Source: Sphingomonas jatrophae
GTDB taxonomy: Bacteria; Pseudomonadota; Alphaproteobacteria; Sphingomonadales; Sphingomonadaceae
Assembly (NCBI RefSeq): GCF_900113315.1
Contig: NZ_FOZG01000003.1
Span: 248,001 to 312,000 of the forward strand
Reading direction: 5' to 3'
DNA length: 64,000 nucleotides
Part shown: positions 17,227 to 25,441 of the stretch, in pieces
Layout of the letters: each line of letters opens with the position of its first letter
Position numbering within the stretch: position 1 is the first letter of the stretch
Program-made: the position numbers and the translations under genes
The notes under the pieces: generated by a model
Told to the model about the DNA's origin: nothing
What the model saw: only the letters and a program-made list of their open reading frames with translations
The model's database searches: none

Positions 17227-17721
17227 ATGATCCTGGGCATCCACCACGTCAGCATCAGCGTGCGCGACATGGCGCGCATGCTGGCTTTCTACCGCGACCT
17301 GACCGGCTTCGAGGTGGTCGATCAAATGGAATGGTCACCCGGCAACGAGCGGATCGACGCGATGGTTGGCCTGCCCGGCTCCTCCGCGCGGATGGTGATG
17401 CTGAACGGCGGCACCTGTTACATCGAGCTGTTCGAATATCTGAGCCCGGTGAGCCAGGCGAACGATCCGGATCGCCCCGTCTGCGATGCAGGACTGACGC
17501 ATCTGTGCCTGACCGTCGACGACATCGATGCGGACGTGGCGCGCCTGACCGCCGCGGGCATCCGCTTTCACGCGCCGCCGGGACCGGCGGGTGCGTTCCG
17601 CGCGGTCTACGGCCGCGACCCGGAGGGCAATATCTTCGAGCTGATCCAGTTCATGGAGGATCACCCGTTTGCCGCCGCGCGGTTGGGGGCAGCTGCGAGT
17701 CGGCGGGGAACGGCCGTCTGA
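17227..17721 (+). CDS. VOC (glyoxalase/bleomycin resistance/dioxygenase) family protein
   Basis: A 164-residue protein with one pair of beta-alpha-beta-beta-beta modules. The first module starts ILGIHHVSISVRDMARMLAF with a metal-ligand-type histidine; the second has LTHLCLTVDDIDADVARL and ends in the acidic strand DPEGNIFELIQF. This is the pattern of metal-dependent glyoxalase, epimerase or extradiol-like proteins. The start ATG 17227 has GGGAGA upstream; a start at 17206 is possible. Divergent pairing with the isomerase-like gene suggests shared control. Activity unknown. Confidence 0.87.
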   Translation: MILGIHHVSISVRDMARMLAFYRDLTGFEVVDQMEWSPGNERIDAMVGLPGSSARMVMLNGGTCYIELFEYLSPVSQANDPDRPVCDAGLTHLCLTVDDIDADVARLTAAGIRFHAPPGPAGAFRAVYGRDPEGNIFELIQFMEDHPFAAARLGAAASRRGTAV

Positions 17722-17973
17722 CTTTGGCAGGTGGCGTTCGTCAGGCTTGCCGGGCGGCGATGCAGGGCTTGCCCAATCAACATCGCAGTAATCTTGGAGT
17801 GAAAAGCCAAGGCGGAAGTCGAATAAGCGATTGTTCTGTTCGAGTAGTTTCTAGATTTCGTGCCTGGCGGCGAAGTTCTGACGCCATGGCCTCAGCCAAG
17901 CCCTGACGCTCGCGGCGTTGTCAGCCCGCGGCACGGCTGTTAGCCGCCGCCGATCAGCCGGGGAGGCGCGTGC
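17722..17973. other. Intergenic region, locally lower GC
   Basis: No gene was recognised in these 252 bases. The central part, about 17770-17870, is close to half A+T, well below the surrounding GC content. Both strands can be translated for short stretches but no domain or start signal is visible. It could be a decayed mobile-element scar or a promoter region for the FadB-like gene. Confidence 0.4.
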
Positions 17974-20055
17974 ATGAGAGTCAGTACGGAACGGGACGGC
18001 GAGATCGCGATCGTCACCTTCGCCAACCCGCCGGTGAATGCGCTGTCGGTTGGAACCGGCCTGGTGGGCGAACTCGCGCGCGTCGTCGCGAACGAGGGGG
18101 CGAGTGGCGCGCGGGCGATCGTGCTGCGCAGCGACGGACGCCTCTTCTCAGGCGGCGCGGACATTGCCGACTTCGGCGACGATCCCGACAGCGATGTCGC
18201 CGGCATCCGTGCGCTGATCGATTGCGTCGCGGCGAGCAAGGTGCCGGTGGTCGCGGCGATTCATGGGGCAGCGCTTGGCGGCGGGCTCGAACTCGCGCTC
18301 GCGGCGCAGGCGCGGGTCGCAGCGGACAGCGCCAAGCTCGGCCTGCCGGAGGTGACGCTCGGCCTGCTGCCCGGTGCGGGCGGGACGCAGCGGCTGCCGC
18401 GACTGATCGGTGCAGACAAGGCGCTGGAGCTGATGTTGTCCGGCCGCACGATCGGTGCCGCGCAGGCGCAGGCGCTCGGCCTGGTCGACGCGGTCGTGGG
18501 CGAGAGCGAGCTGCCGCGTGCGGCGCTGGCGCTGGCGCGGAGACTGGCGGACGAGGCCCCGCCCCGTACCGAGCGCGCCGTGAGTGTCGACGCCGCAACC
18601 ATCGCCAATGCGCGTGCGGCGGAGGCGGCGCGGGCGCGGCCCAGCCTGGCGCGTCAGCACATCATCACCTGCGTCGAGGCAGCCGGCAGCGATCTGCGCG
18701 ATGGGCTTGCCGTCGAGGCACGGCTGTTCAACGAGCTGATGCTGTCGGAAGCGTCGCGCGGCCTCCGCCATGCCTTTCTTGGCGAGCGGATGGTGCAGCG
18801 GATCGCCGGCCTCGATCCTGCGATCCGGCCGCGGCGGCTGGCGAGCGCGGCAGTGGTGGGCAGCGGGACGATGGGCGGCGGCATCGCCATCGCACTGCTT
18901 GCCGCGGGCATGACCGTGACGCTGATCGACACGCAGCCCGACGCACTGGCCCGCGCCGTCGCCCGCATCGGCAAGACGTTCGACGATCAGACGGCCAAGG
19001 GCCGGCTGAGCGCCGAGGCGGCCGCGGCACGCAAGGCGGCGCTTTCCACCGCAACCGACCTCGCCGCCAGTGCGCAGGCGGATATCGTCATCGAGGCGGT
19101 GTTCGAGGATCTCGACGTCAAGCGCAGCGTGCTGGCTGGCCTCGACGCGGCGATGCGGCCCGATGCGATCCTGGCCAGCAACACATCGACGCTGGACGTC
19201 GATCGGCTGGCGGGCTTCACCCGCAACCCCGCGCGCGTCGTCGGCCTGCACTTCTTCAGCCCCGCCAACATCATGCGGCTGCTGGAGGTGATCCGCGGCC
19301 GTGAGACTGACCCCGAAGTGCTCGCTACGGCGATGGATTTCGCGCGGCGCATCGGCAAGGTGGGCGTCCTCTCGGGCGTGTGCGACGGCTTCATCGGCAA
19401 CCGCCTGTTCGAGGAATATCTGCGGCAGGTTTGGCTATTGCTGGAGGAAGGCGCGCTGCCCGCACAGATCGACGGCGCGTTGGAGGCGTGGGGCATGGCG
19501 ATGGGCCCGCTCAAGGTGATGGACCTGGCGGGGCAGGATATCGGCTGGAGCATCCGCAAGCGCCGAGCCGTCGAACAGCCCGGCCGGCCTTACTCGAAAC
19601 TGCCCGACCTCGTCTGCGAACTGGGGCGCTTCGGGCAGAAGACGGGCGCGGGCTTCTACCTCTATCCCGAAGGCGCCCGCAAAGGCGTGCCCGATCCGGA
19701 GATCGACGCGCTGATCCTGCGCCACAGCGCGGAGCAGGGCATCGAGCGGCGCGCGATCGGCGATGAGGAGATCGTCGAGCGCTGCGTCTATGCGCTGGTC
19801 AACGAAGGCGCGAAGGTGGTGGCGGAAGGCATCGCGCAAAGGCCGGTGGACGTGGATATGGTCTATCTCAACGGCTACGGCTTCCCGGCCGAGCGCGGCG
19901 GCCCGATGTTCTATGCCGACCGTATTGGCCTGCCACATGTGCTGGAGCGCATCCGCGCCTTCGCGGCTGGGCGCGAGGGATGGGCATGGGAGCCTGCGCC
20001 GTTGCTGGTCGAGCTGGCCGCGGCGGGCAAGAGCTTCGGCACGCTCAACCGCTGA
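17974..20055 (+). CDS. Bifunctional enoyl-CoA hydratase/3-hydroxyacyl-CoA dehydrogenase (FadB-like)
   Basis: A 693-residue fusion. Residues about 1-190 form a crotonase domain with both catalytic glutamates, in HGAALGGGLELA and KLGLPEVTLG. Residues about 285 onward form the NAD-binding 3-hydroxyacyl-CoA dehydrogenase domain, with VVGSGTMGGGIA and the active-site region ASNTSTLDVD and VGLHFFSPA. Two C-terminal dehydrogenase helical repeats follow. It carries out two successive beta-oxidation steps: hydration, then oxidation. It is 14 bases upstream of a large acyl-CoA dehydrogenase gene, so the pair forms a nearly complete beta-oxidation module lacking only the thiolase. Confidence 0.95.
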   Translation: MRVSTERDGEIAIVTFANPPVNALSVGTGLVGELARVVANEGASGARAIVLRSDGRLFSGGADIADFGDDPDSDVAGIRALIDCVAASKVPVVAAIHGAALGGGLELALAAQARVAADSAKLGLPEVTLGLLPGAGGTQRLPRLIGADKALELMLSGRTIGAAQAQALGLVDAVVGESELPRAALALARRLADEAPPRTERAVSVDAATIANARAAEAARARPSLARQHIITCVEAAGSDLRDGLAVEARLFNELMLSEASRGLRHAFLGERMVQRIAGLDPAIRPRRLASAAVVGSGTMGGGIAIALLAAGMTVTLIDTQPDALARAVARIGKTFDDQTAKGRLSAEAAAARKAALSTATDLAASAQADIVIEAVFEDLDVKRSVLAGLDAAMRPDAILASNTSTLDVDRLAGFTRNPARVVGLHFFSPANIMRLLEVIRGRETDPEVLATAMDFARRIGKVGVLSGVCDGFIGNRLFEEYLRQVWLLLEEGALPAQIDGALEAWGMAMGPLKVMDLAGQDIGWSIRKRRAVEQPGRPYSKLPDLVCELGRFGQKTGAGFYLYPEGARKGVPDPEIDALILRHSAEQGIERRAIGDEEIVERCVYALVNEGAKVVAEGIAQRPVDVDMVYLNGYGFPAERGGPMFYADRIGLPHVLERIRAFAAGREGWAWEPAPLLVELAAAGKSFGTLNR

Positions 20056-20069
20056 GCGGAGGATAGACG

Positions 20070-21875
20070 GTGGCGGACATTCTCAACCGGCAGGACGTGG
20101 ACTTCCTGCTGCACGACTGGCTGAAGGTCGACGGCCTGCTCGCCGCACCGCTCTATGCGGAGACATCGCGCGAGACGATCGACGCGCTGATCGACCTGGC
20201 CGAGACGATCGCCGAGACGAAGTTCCTCAACCATTACAAGGCGGCCGACGCCAACGAGCCGCAGATGACCGCCGAGGGCGGCGCGCAGATCCTGCCGGAG
20301 ATTGCCGAGGGCGTGCGCGCCTTTGCCGAGGCCGGGTTCATGGCCGCGCCGTTCGCGGCCGAGCATGGCGGGCTTCAGGTGCCGCAGCTCGTCTATCAGG
20401 CGGCGATGGCGCATTTCTATGCCGCCAATGTCGCGACCGCGGCCTATCCGATGCTGGCCACCGCCAATGCGCGGCTGATCGCGGCGTTCGGCACGCCTAC
20501 GCAGGTGGCGAAATTCGCACTGCCTGCGCTGGAGGGGCGGCACCTGGGCACGATGTGCCTGTCCGAACCGCAGGCGGGATCGAGCCTGGCCGACGTGCGC
20601 ACGCGCGCGGTGGCGGACGGGGAGGACGCGCTCGGGGCGCGCTACCGCCTGACCGGCAGCAAGATGTGGATCTCGGCCGGCGAGCACGACATCACGCCGA
20701 ACATCGTCCACCTCGTGCTGGCCAAGGTGGTCGGGCCGGACGGGCGGCTGCCGGTCGGCACCAAGGGCATTTCTCTGTTCATCGTGCCGCGCCTGCTGGA
20801 CGACGGCGCCGGAGGCACGACGCGCAACGACATCGCGCTGGCGGGGCTCAACCACAAGATGGGCTATCGCGGCACGACCAACACCCTGCTCAACTTCGGC
20901 GAAGGCAGAGCGGAACCGTTCGGTGCTGCCGGGGCGGTCGGCTATCTGGTGGGGCAGGAAGGCGACGGCCTGCCGCAGATGTTCCAGATGATGAACGAGG
21001 CGCGGATCGGCGTGGGCCTGGGCGCGGCGGCGCTCGGCTATCGCGGCTATCGCCTCGCCGTCCGCTACGCGCAGGAACGCCAGCAGGGGCGCACCGGCCG
21101 CGATCCTGCGGCCGCGCCCGTGCCGATCATCGAGCATGCCGACGTGAAGCGGCAGCTGCTGACCGCCAAGACCTATGCCGAGGGTGCGCTGGCGCTGGTG
21201 CTCTACTGCGCGAAGCTGGTCGACGAGACGCTGGTCGGCGATGGCCGCGATGAAGCGGAGGCGCTGCTCGGCCTGCTGACGCCGATCGCCAAGACATGGC
21301 CGTCCGAATATGGCCTGCTCGCCAACGACATCGCCATCCAGGTGCATGGCGGCTACGGCTATACGCGCGACTTCGATGTCGAGCAGCTCTACCGCGACAA
21401 CCGGCTGAACCCGATCCATGAGGGGACGACCGGCATTCAGGGGCTCGACCTGCTCGGCCGCAAGGTGCTGCGCGATCGTGGGGGCGCCTTCGCGCTGCTG
21501 CGGGCGCGCATTGCGGCGACGATCGCGGCGGCGCGCGAGGCGGATGGCCTGGGCGATGCGGCCGCGGCGCTGGAAGCGCTGGATGCGAGCTTGGGCGAGG
21601 CGGTGGAGACGCTGCTCGGCACGGCGGACAGTGCGGCGGCGATGTGGAATGCGACGCCGTTCCTGTGGGCGATGGGGCATGTCGTCGTCGCATGGCTGTG
21701 GCTCGACCAGGCGGTCGCGGCGGGCCGAGCCGACGTCGATTCCGCCTTTGCCGCGGGCAAGCACGCGGCCGCGCGCTTCTTCCTTGAGGTGGAGGGCCCA
21801 CGCGTCGCGCCGTGGCTGGCGCTGGTGGTGCGCGGCTCCGACACGGCGGCTGCGCTGGGCGCCGCCAGCTTCTAG
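20070..21875 (+). CDS. Long acyl-CoA dehydrogenase (DmdC/AidB-related)
   Basis: A 601-residue acyl-CoA dehydrogenase, longer than the common 380-residue type because of an extra N-terminal helical segment and a C-terminal extension. Motifs seen are LSEPQAGSSLADV, RLTGSKMWISAGEHD, IAIQVHGGYGYTRDFDVEQL and EGTTGIQGLDLLGRK. Proteins of this architecture include 3-methylmercaptopropionyl-CoA dehydrogenase (DmdC) and various fatty acyl-CoA dehydrogenases. It probably works with the FadB-like enzyme directly upstream. Its stop overlaps the end of the convergent TetR gene by four bases. Confidence 0.93.
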   Translation: MADILNRQDVDFLLHDWLKVDGLLAAPLYAETSRETIDALIDLAETIAETKFLNHYKAADANEPQMTAEGGAQILPEIAEGVRAFAEAGFMAAPFAAEHGGLQVPQLVYQAAMAHFYAANVATAAYPMLATANARLIAAFGTPTQVAKFALPALEGRHLGTMCLSEPQAGSSLADVRTRAVADGEDALGARYRLTGSKMWISAGEHDITPNIVHLVLAKVVGPDGRLPVGTKGISLFIVPRLLDDGAGGTTRNDIALAGLNHKMGYRGTTNTLLNFGEGRAEPFGAAGAVGYLVGQEGDGLPQMFQMMNEARIGVGLGAAALGYRGYRLAVRYAQERQQGRTGRDPAAAPVPIIEHADVKRQLLTAKTYAEGALALVLYCAKLVDETLVGDGRDEAEALLGLLTPIAKTWPSEYGLLANDIAIQVHGGYGYTRDFDVEQLYRDNRLNPIHEGTTGIQGLDLLGRKVLRDRGGAFALLRARIAATIAAAREADGLGDAAAALEALDASLGEAVETLLGTADSAAAMWNATPFLWAMGHVVVAWLWLDQAVAAGRADVDSAFAAGKHAAARFFLEVEGPRVAPWLALVVRGSDTAAALGAASF

Positions 21876-22423
21876 GCGGCGAGCACCGCGCGGACGACGC
21901 GAGCGAGGCCTGCGGCGTCGCTGCCGAGGCGCGCCTGCTGGGCGAGGATGGCGAGCGCTGCCTGGAGGTTGACGCGCGCGTCGGCCGGGGCGAGCGCCGG
22001 CCGAGCCGCGCAGAGCAGGGCGGTGGTTCGATCGAGCAGGTCCGCACGCACGTGATCGACGCGGGCACGATCCTCACGGCTGAGTTCGTGGACGTGGCCC
22101 TGCAACAGCCCGATCACGGCCCCCTCCCCCCGCGCCTCCGCGCACATCGCGTCGGCCAGCACGGTGACGCCGCCACCTGCCTGCATCGCCGCCTCGATCG
22201 TCCCGCTCGCGCCCGCGACGGCGCGTTCGAGGAGGGCGACGAGCAATTCGGGCTTGGATTTGAAGTGGCGGTAGATGGCAGGCCCGCTGATGCCCGCAGC
22301 CTCGGCAATCGCATCGATGCTGGCAGCGGCATAGCCGCGGTCCCGGAACATGGCGGAGGCGGCCTCGAGGATCAGCGCGCGGCGGGCCTCGGGCGTCATG
22401 CGGGTGCGTTTGGGCGGGGTCAC
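21872..22423 (-). CDS. TetR/AcrR family transcriptional regulator
   Basis: A 183-residue TetR regulator. The HTH reads ILEAASAMFRDRGYAAASID, then AEAAGISGPAIYRHFKSKPE. The start is taken at GTG 22423; ATG 22399 is an alternative eight codons inside. A perfect inverted repeat lies 37 bases upstream, between this gene and the divergent P450 gene. The regulator therefore probably represses both itself and the P450. The repeat resembles operators of fatty-acid-type TetR repressors, which suggests an acyl-CoA or lipid-like effector (inference). Confidence 0.9.
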   Translation of the reverse strand: MTPPKRTRMTPEARRALILEAASAMFRDRGYAAASIDAIAEAAGISGPAIYRHFKSKPELLVALLERAVAGASGTIEAAMQAGGGVTVLADAMCAEARGEGAVIGLLQGHVHELSREDRARVDHVRADLLDRTTALLCAARPALAPADARVNLQAALAILAQQARLGSDAAGLARVVRAVLAA

Positions 22424-22459
22424 TGACTTTGCCCCTAGCGCAGGCAATGGCTTCTGGCT

Positions 22460-22477
22460 AGTGAACGTGCGTTCACT
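22460..22477. promoter_or_regulatory. TetR-type operator, perfect inverted repeat
   Basis: AGTGAACG-TG-CGTTCACT is an 18-base site with perfect 8-base arms. It sits midway between the divergent TetR gene and cytochrome P450 gene, so it is a strong candidate operator for the adjacent TetR protein. Confidence 0.85.
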
Positions 22478-22492
22478 TAGGAGCGTCCTGCC

Positions 22493-23749
22493 ATGGCATC
22501 CCGCCCGCTTGCCGACCTCGCCTGCTTCGATCCCGACCGGTTCGAGCGCCACGGCTATCCGCATGACGTTTGGACGCGGATGCGGGCGGAGCAGCCGATC
22601 GCGTGGCATGACGACGGCATCCGCGAGCCGTTCTGGGCGATCACGCGCTATGACGACATCGCCGCGATCGGGAAGGACAGCGAGACCTTCATCAGCAGCC
22701 CCGGCGTCACCATCCTGCGGCGTGACCAGATGATCCCGGCGAATGCACCGCGCGTGCCGCTGATGCTGACGATGGATCCGCCCGAGCACCACAAGAACCG
22801 CATGATCCTGCGCGAGCGGTTCAAGCCGAGCGTGATGCGCGCGCTGGAGGAGCATATCGTCGCGCGCTGCCGCGAAATTGCCGACGACGTGGCGGCCCGG
22901 CGCGTCGGCACGGCGGTGGACGGCAGCGACGGCACGATCGACTTCGTCGAGGCGATCGCGATGCGCCTGCCGCTGGACGTCATCCTGGAGCTGCTCGGCG
23001 TGCCGACTGACGACCGCGACCAGATGTATCTCTGGAGCAGTGCGGTGATCGGCAGCGAGGACCCGGATTACGGGAATGTCGACCTGCCGCGCGAGGCGAT
23101 CATGGCCGCGCAGCAGGCGATGTTCGGCTATTTCGCCCGCTTCATCGCCGCGCGCCGGGCGGCGCCGCGCGAGGATCTCGTCAGCCTGCTGGTGGAAGCG
23201 CGGATCGACGGCACGCCGCTGACCGACATGGAGATCCTCGGCTTCTGCTTCCTGCTCGCTATCGCGGGCAACGAGACGACGCGCAATGCGACGAGCGGCG
23301 CGATGCTGGCGCTGATCGAGCATCCGGACGCGCGCGCGGCGCTGACCGCCGATCCGGCGGCGATGCCGTCCGCCGTGGAGGAATTGCTGCGCTGGGTGAC
23401 GCCGATCGTCTACATGGCGCGCACCGCCACGCGCGACATCGACATCGCCGGACAGACGGTGCGTGCGGGCGAGAAGGTGGTGCTGTTCTACCCCTCGGCC
23501 AACCGGGACGAGCGGGTGTTCGACGATCCGTTCGCGCTCGATTTCGCGCGCAAGCCGAACCGGCACCTGACCTTCGGCTTCGGCCGGCACAGCTGCCTCG
23601 GCAACGATCTTGCCCGGATCGAGCTGCGCGCGGTGCTGGCCGAGGTGCTGGCGCGCTTCCCCGATCTCGCGCTTGCCGGGCCGGTCAGCCGGCTCCGCTC
23701 GAACTTCGTCGGCGGCATCAAGCAAATGCCCGTTCGGCTGCACGGCTGA
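22493..23749 (+). CDS. Cytochrome P450
   Basis: A 418-residue soluble bacterial P450. The I-helix oxygen-binding motif appears as AGNETTRN, the ExxR motif as EELLRW, and the heme-binding loop FGFGRHSCLG has Cys368 as axial ligand. It inserts oxygen into an unactivated C-H bond or epoxidises an alkene. Its N terminus has no membrane anchor. No ferredoxin or ferredoxin reductase gene is adjacent. Divergence from a TetR gene with an operator between suggests substrate-induced expression. Confidence 0.95.
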   Translation: MASRPLADLACFDPDRFERHGYPHDVWTRMRAEQPIAWHDDGIREPFWAITRYDDIAAIGKDSETFISSPGVTILRRDQMIPANAPRVPLMLTMDPPEHHKNRMILRERFKPSVMRALEEHIVARCREIADDVAARRVGTAVDGSDGTIDFVEAIAMRLPLDVILELLGVPTDDRDQMYLWSSAVIGSEDPDYGNVDLPREAIMAAQQAMFGYFARFIAARRAAPREDLVSLLVEARIDGTPLTDMEILGFCFLLAIAGNETTRNATSGAMLALIEHPDARAALTADPAAMPSAVEELLRWVTPIVYMARTATRDIDIAGQTVRAGEKVVLFYPSANRDERVFDDPFALDFARKPNRHLTFGFGRHSCLGNDLARIELRAVLAEVLARFPDLALAGPVSRLRSNFVGGIKQMPVRLHG

Positions 23750-23827
23750 CTTCGCGACATAGCAATGCTGGTTGACGGGGATCAGCGCTAGACGAGAGAC
23801 GACACCGCCAAGATCAGGACGCGCGCC

Positions 23828-25060
23828 ATGACCGACTGGACGAGCCTTTATGCCTCCCGCATGGCAGGCGTGGTCGGCTCCGACATTCGCGAGCGTGCAA
23901 AACTGCTCGATGCCCGGCAGATCATCCATTTGGGCGGCGGCCTGCCCGATCCGGAGATCTTCCCCTATGCGCGGCTGGCGCAGGCCTCCGCCGCGATCTG
24001 GGCGGACCCGGCGCGCGCACGGACGGCGCTGCAATATGCGCCGAGCGAGGGGCATGGGCCTTTGCGCGAGTGGATCGCCGGGCACATGACGGCGCGCGGC
24101 GTGCCCTGCACGGTGGACAATATCCTCATCACCAACGGATCGCAGCAGGGCCTCGACTTCATCGCCAAGCTGCTGCTGTCGCCCGGCGATACCGCGATGG
24201 TGGAGATACCCAGCTTCATCGGCGCGCTGCGTGCGTTCGACGCCTATCAGCCCCAATATGTCGGTCTGCCCGAGGATGCCGAGGACTGGGCCGATCCTGC
24301 GCTCGGCGGCGCGAAATTCTGCTATGTCGGGCCGGATTTCCGCAACCCCACCGGCACGACGATGACGCTGGCGGAGCGCGAGGCGCTGCTCGATCTGGCG
24401 GAGCGCACCGGCATAGCCATCGTCGAGGACGGTTGCTACGAGGATCTGCGCTACGATGGTGCCCCCCTGCCCTCGCTGATCGCGCGCGCGGTGGCGCGGC
24501 ACGGCAGCATCGAGAGCGCGCCGGTGCTGCACACGGGCACCTTTTCCAAGACGGTTGCGCCATCGCTCCGGGTCGGCTGGATTGCGGGGCCGGCCGAGGC
24601 GATCCGCAAGCTCGTGCTGATCAAGCAGGCGAGCGACCTAGCCACCAGCGCCTTCAACCAGATGCTGTTGCTGGATGTGGTGCGGGAAGGACTGGGCGAC
24701 ATGATCGCGGAGGCGTGCCGTGTCTATCGCGGGCGCCGCGACGCGATGCTGGCGACGCTGGCGCGGGTGATGCCCGAGGGGGTGACGTGGACCGAGCCCG
24801 GGGGCGGCCTCTACATCTGGCTCGATCTGCCGGAGCGGATCGATGCGACCTTGCTGTCGCAGCGCGCGCTGGCCGAGCATCATGTCTCGGCAATCTCGGG
24901 CGCGGCCTTCTATCCGAAGGGCGCGGCCAATGTGACGCCACGGCACAACTGCCTGCGGCTGAGCTTCTCCATGATCGGGGCGGAACCGGCGCGCATCGGC
25001 GTCGAGCGGCTGGCGGCGCTGGTGCGGGAGATGATGGCGGAGAGCGCGGTCGCGGCGTGA
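23828..25060 (+). CDS. PLP-dependent aminotransferase (class I/II)
   Basis: A 410-residue fold-type I aminotransferase. Signs are IIHLGGGLPDPEIFP, the GSQQGLDFIAKLLLSPGD segment, the NPTGTTMTLAER motif, and the PLP lysine in TGTFSKTVAPSLRVGW. It resembles 2-aminoadipate/aromatic aminotransferases (LysN and MocR catalytic domain type) but lacks the MocR DNA-binding domain. It is 78 bases downstream of the P450 gene and convergent with a RidA gene, a sensible partner since RidA removes reactive enamine/imine products of PLP enzymes. Substrate unknown. Confidence 0.92.
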   Translation: MTDWTSLYASRMAGVVGSDIRERAKLLDARQIIHLGGGLPDPEIFPYARLAQASAAIWADPARARTALQYAPSEGHGPLREWIAGHMTARGVPCTVDNILITNGSQQGLDFIAKLLLSPGDTAMVEIPSFIGALRAFDAYQPQYVGLPEDAEDWADPALGGAKFCYVGPDFRNPTGTTMTLAEREALLDLAERTGIAIVEDGCYEDLRYDGAPLPSLIARAVARHGSIESAPVLHTGTFSKTVAPSLRVGWIAGPAEAIRKLVLIKQASDLATSAFNQMLLLDVVREGLGDMIAEACRVYRGRRDAMLATLARVMPEGVTWTEPGGGLYIWLDLPERIDATLLSQRALAEHHVSAISGAAFYPKGAANVTPRHNCLRLSFSMIGAEPARIGVERLAALVREMMAESAVAA

Positions 25061-25070
25061 GCGACCGCGC

Positions 25071-25427
25071 TCAGTCCGCCGCAGCAGTGACCGCAATCTC
25101 CAGCGCGTAGAGTGGCGAGGCGAGCGTCACCTGCATCGTCGTGCGGGTCGGCGCGCAGCCGGGGGCGATCCACCCATCCCACACGGCGTTCAGCTCCGAC
25201 AGGATGGCGAGATCGGACAGGAAGATGCTGGCGGTGAGCAGGCGCGATCGGTCGCTGCCCGCCTCTGCCAGCAGCGCGTCGATGCGGTCCAGCACCTCGC
25301 GCACCTGATCGCCGACGGCACCGCCACGATGATCGATCGCCACCTGGCCGGACAGATAGGCGATGCCGCGATGGACCACCGCGCCGCTCATCCGCGGATT
25401 GGCGGCGATGCGCCTGATCTCCTCCAT
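25071..25427 (-). CDS. RidA (YjgF/YER057c/UK114) family protein
   Basis: A 118-residue Rid protein. The GIAYLSGQVAID strand, the RVLDRID-like helix (VREVLDRIDALLAEAG) and the C-terminal TRTTMQVTLASP, with the arginine and the following glutamate in LEIAVTA, match the Rid active site. These proteins hydrolyse enamines and imines or act as related deaminases. It is the last gene of the minus-strand TonB-receptor operon, 14 bases after the receptor, and faces the aminotransferase. Confidence 0.87.
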   Translation of the reverse strand: MEEIRRIAANPRMSGAVVHRGIAYLSGQVAIDHRGGAVGDQVREVLDRIDALLAEAGSDRSRLLTASIFLSDLAILSELNAVWDGWIAPGCAPTRTTMQVTLASPLYALEIAVTAAAD

Positions 25428-25441
25428 CGTCGATCCTCCGT

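Noticed and set aside
19911-21764. 617-codon minus-strand frame opposite the long acyl-CoA dehydrogenase
   Set aside because: No recognisable protein; fully explained by the plus-strand gene.
21872-24532. 886-codon minus-strand frame ending in the TetR gene
   Set aside because: Only the last 183 codons resemble a protein family; the rest is antisense to the P450 and aminotransferase genes.
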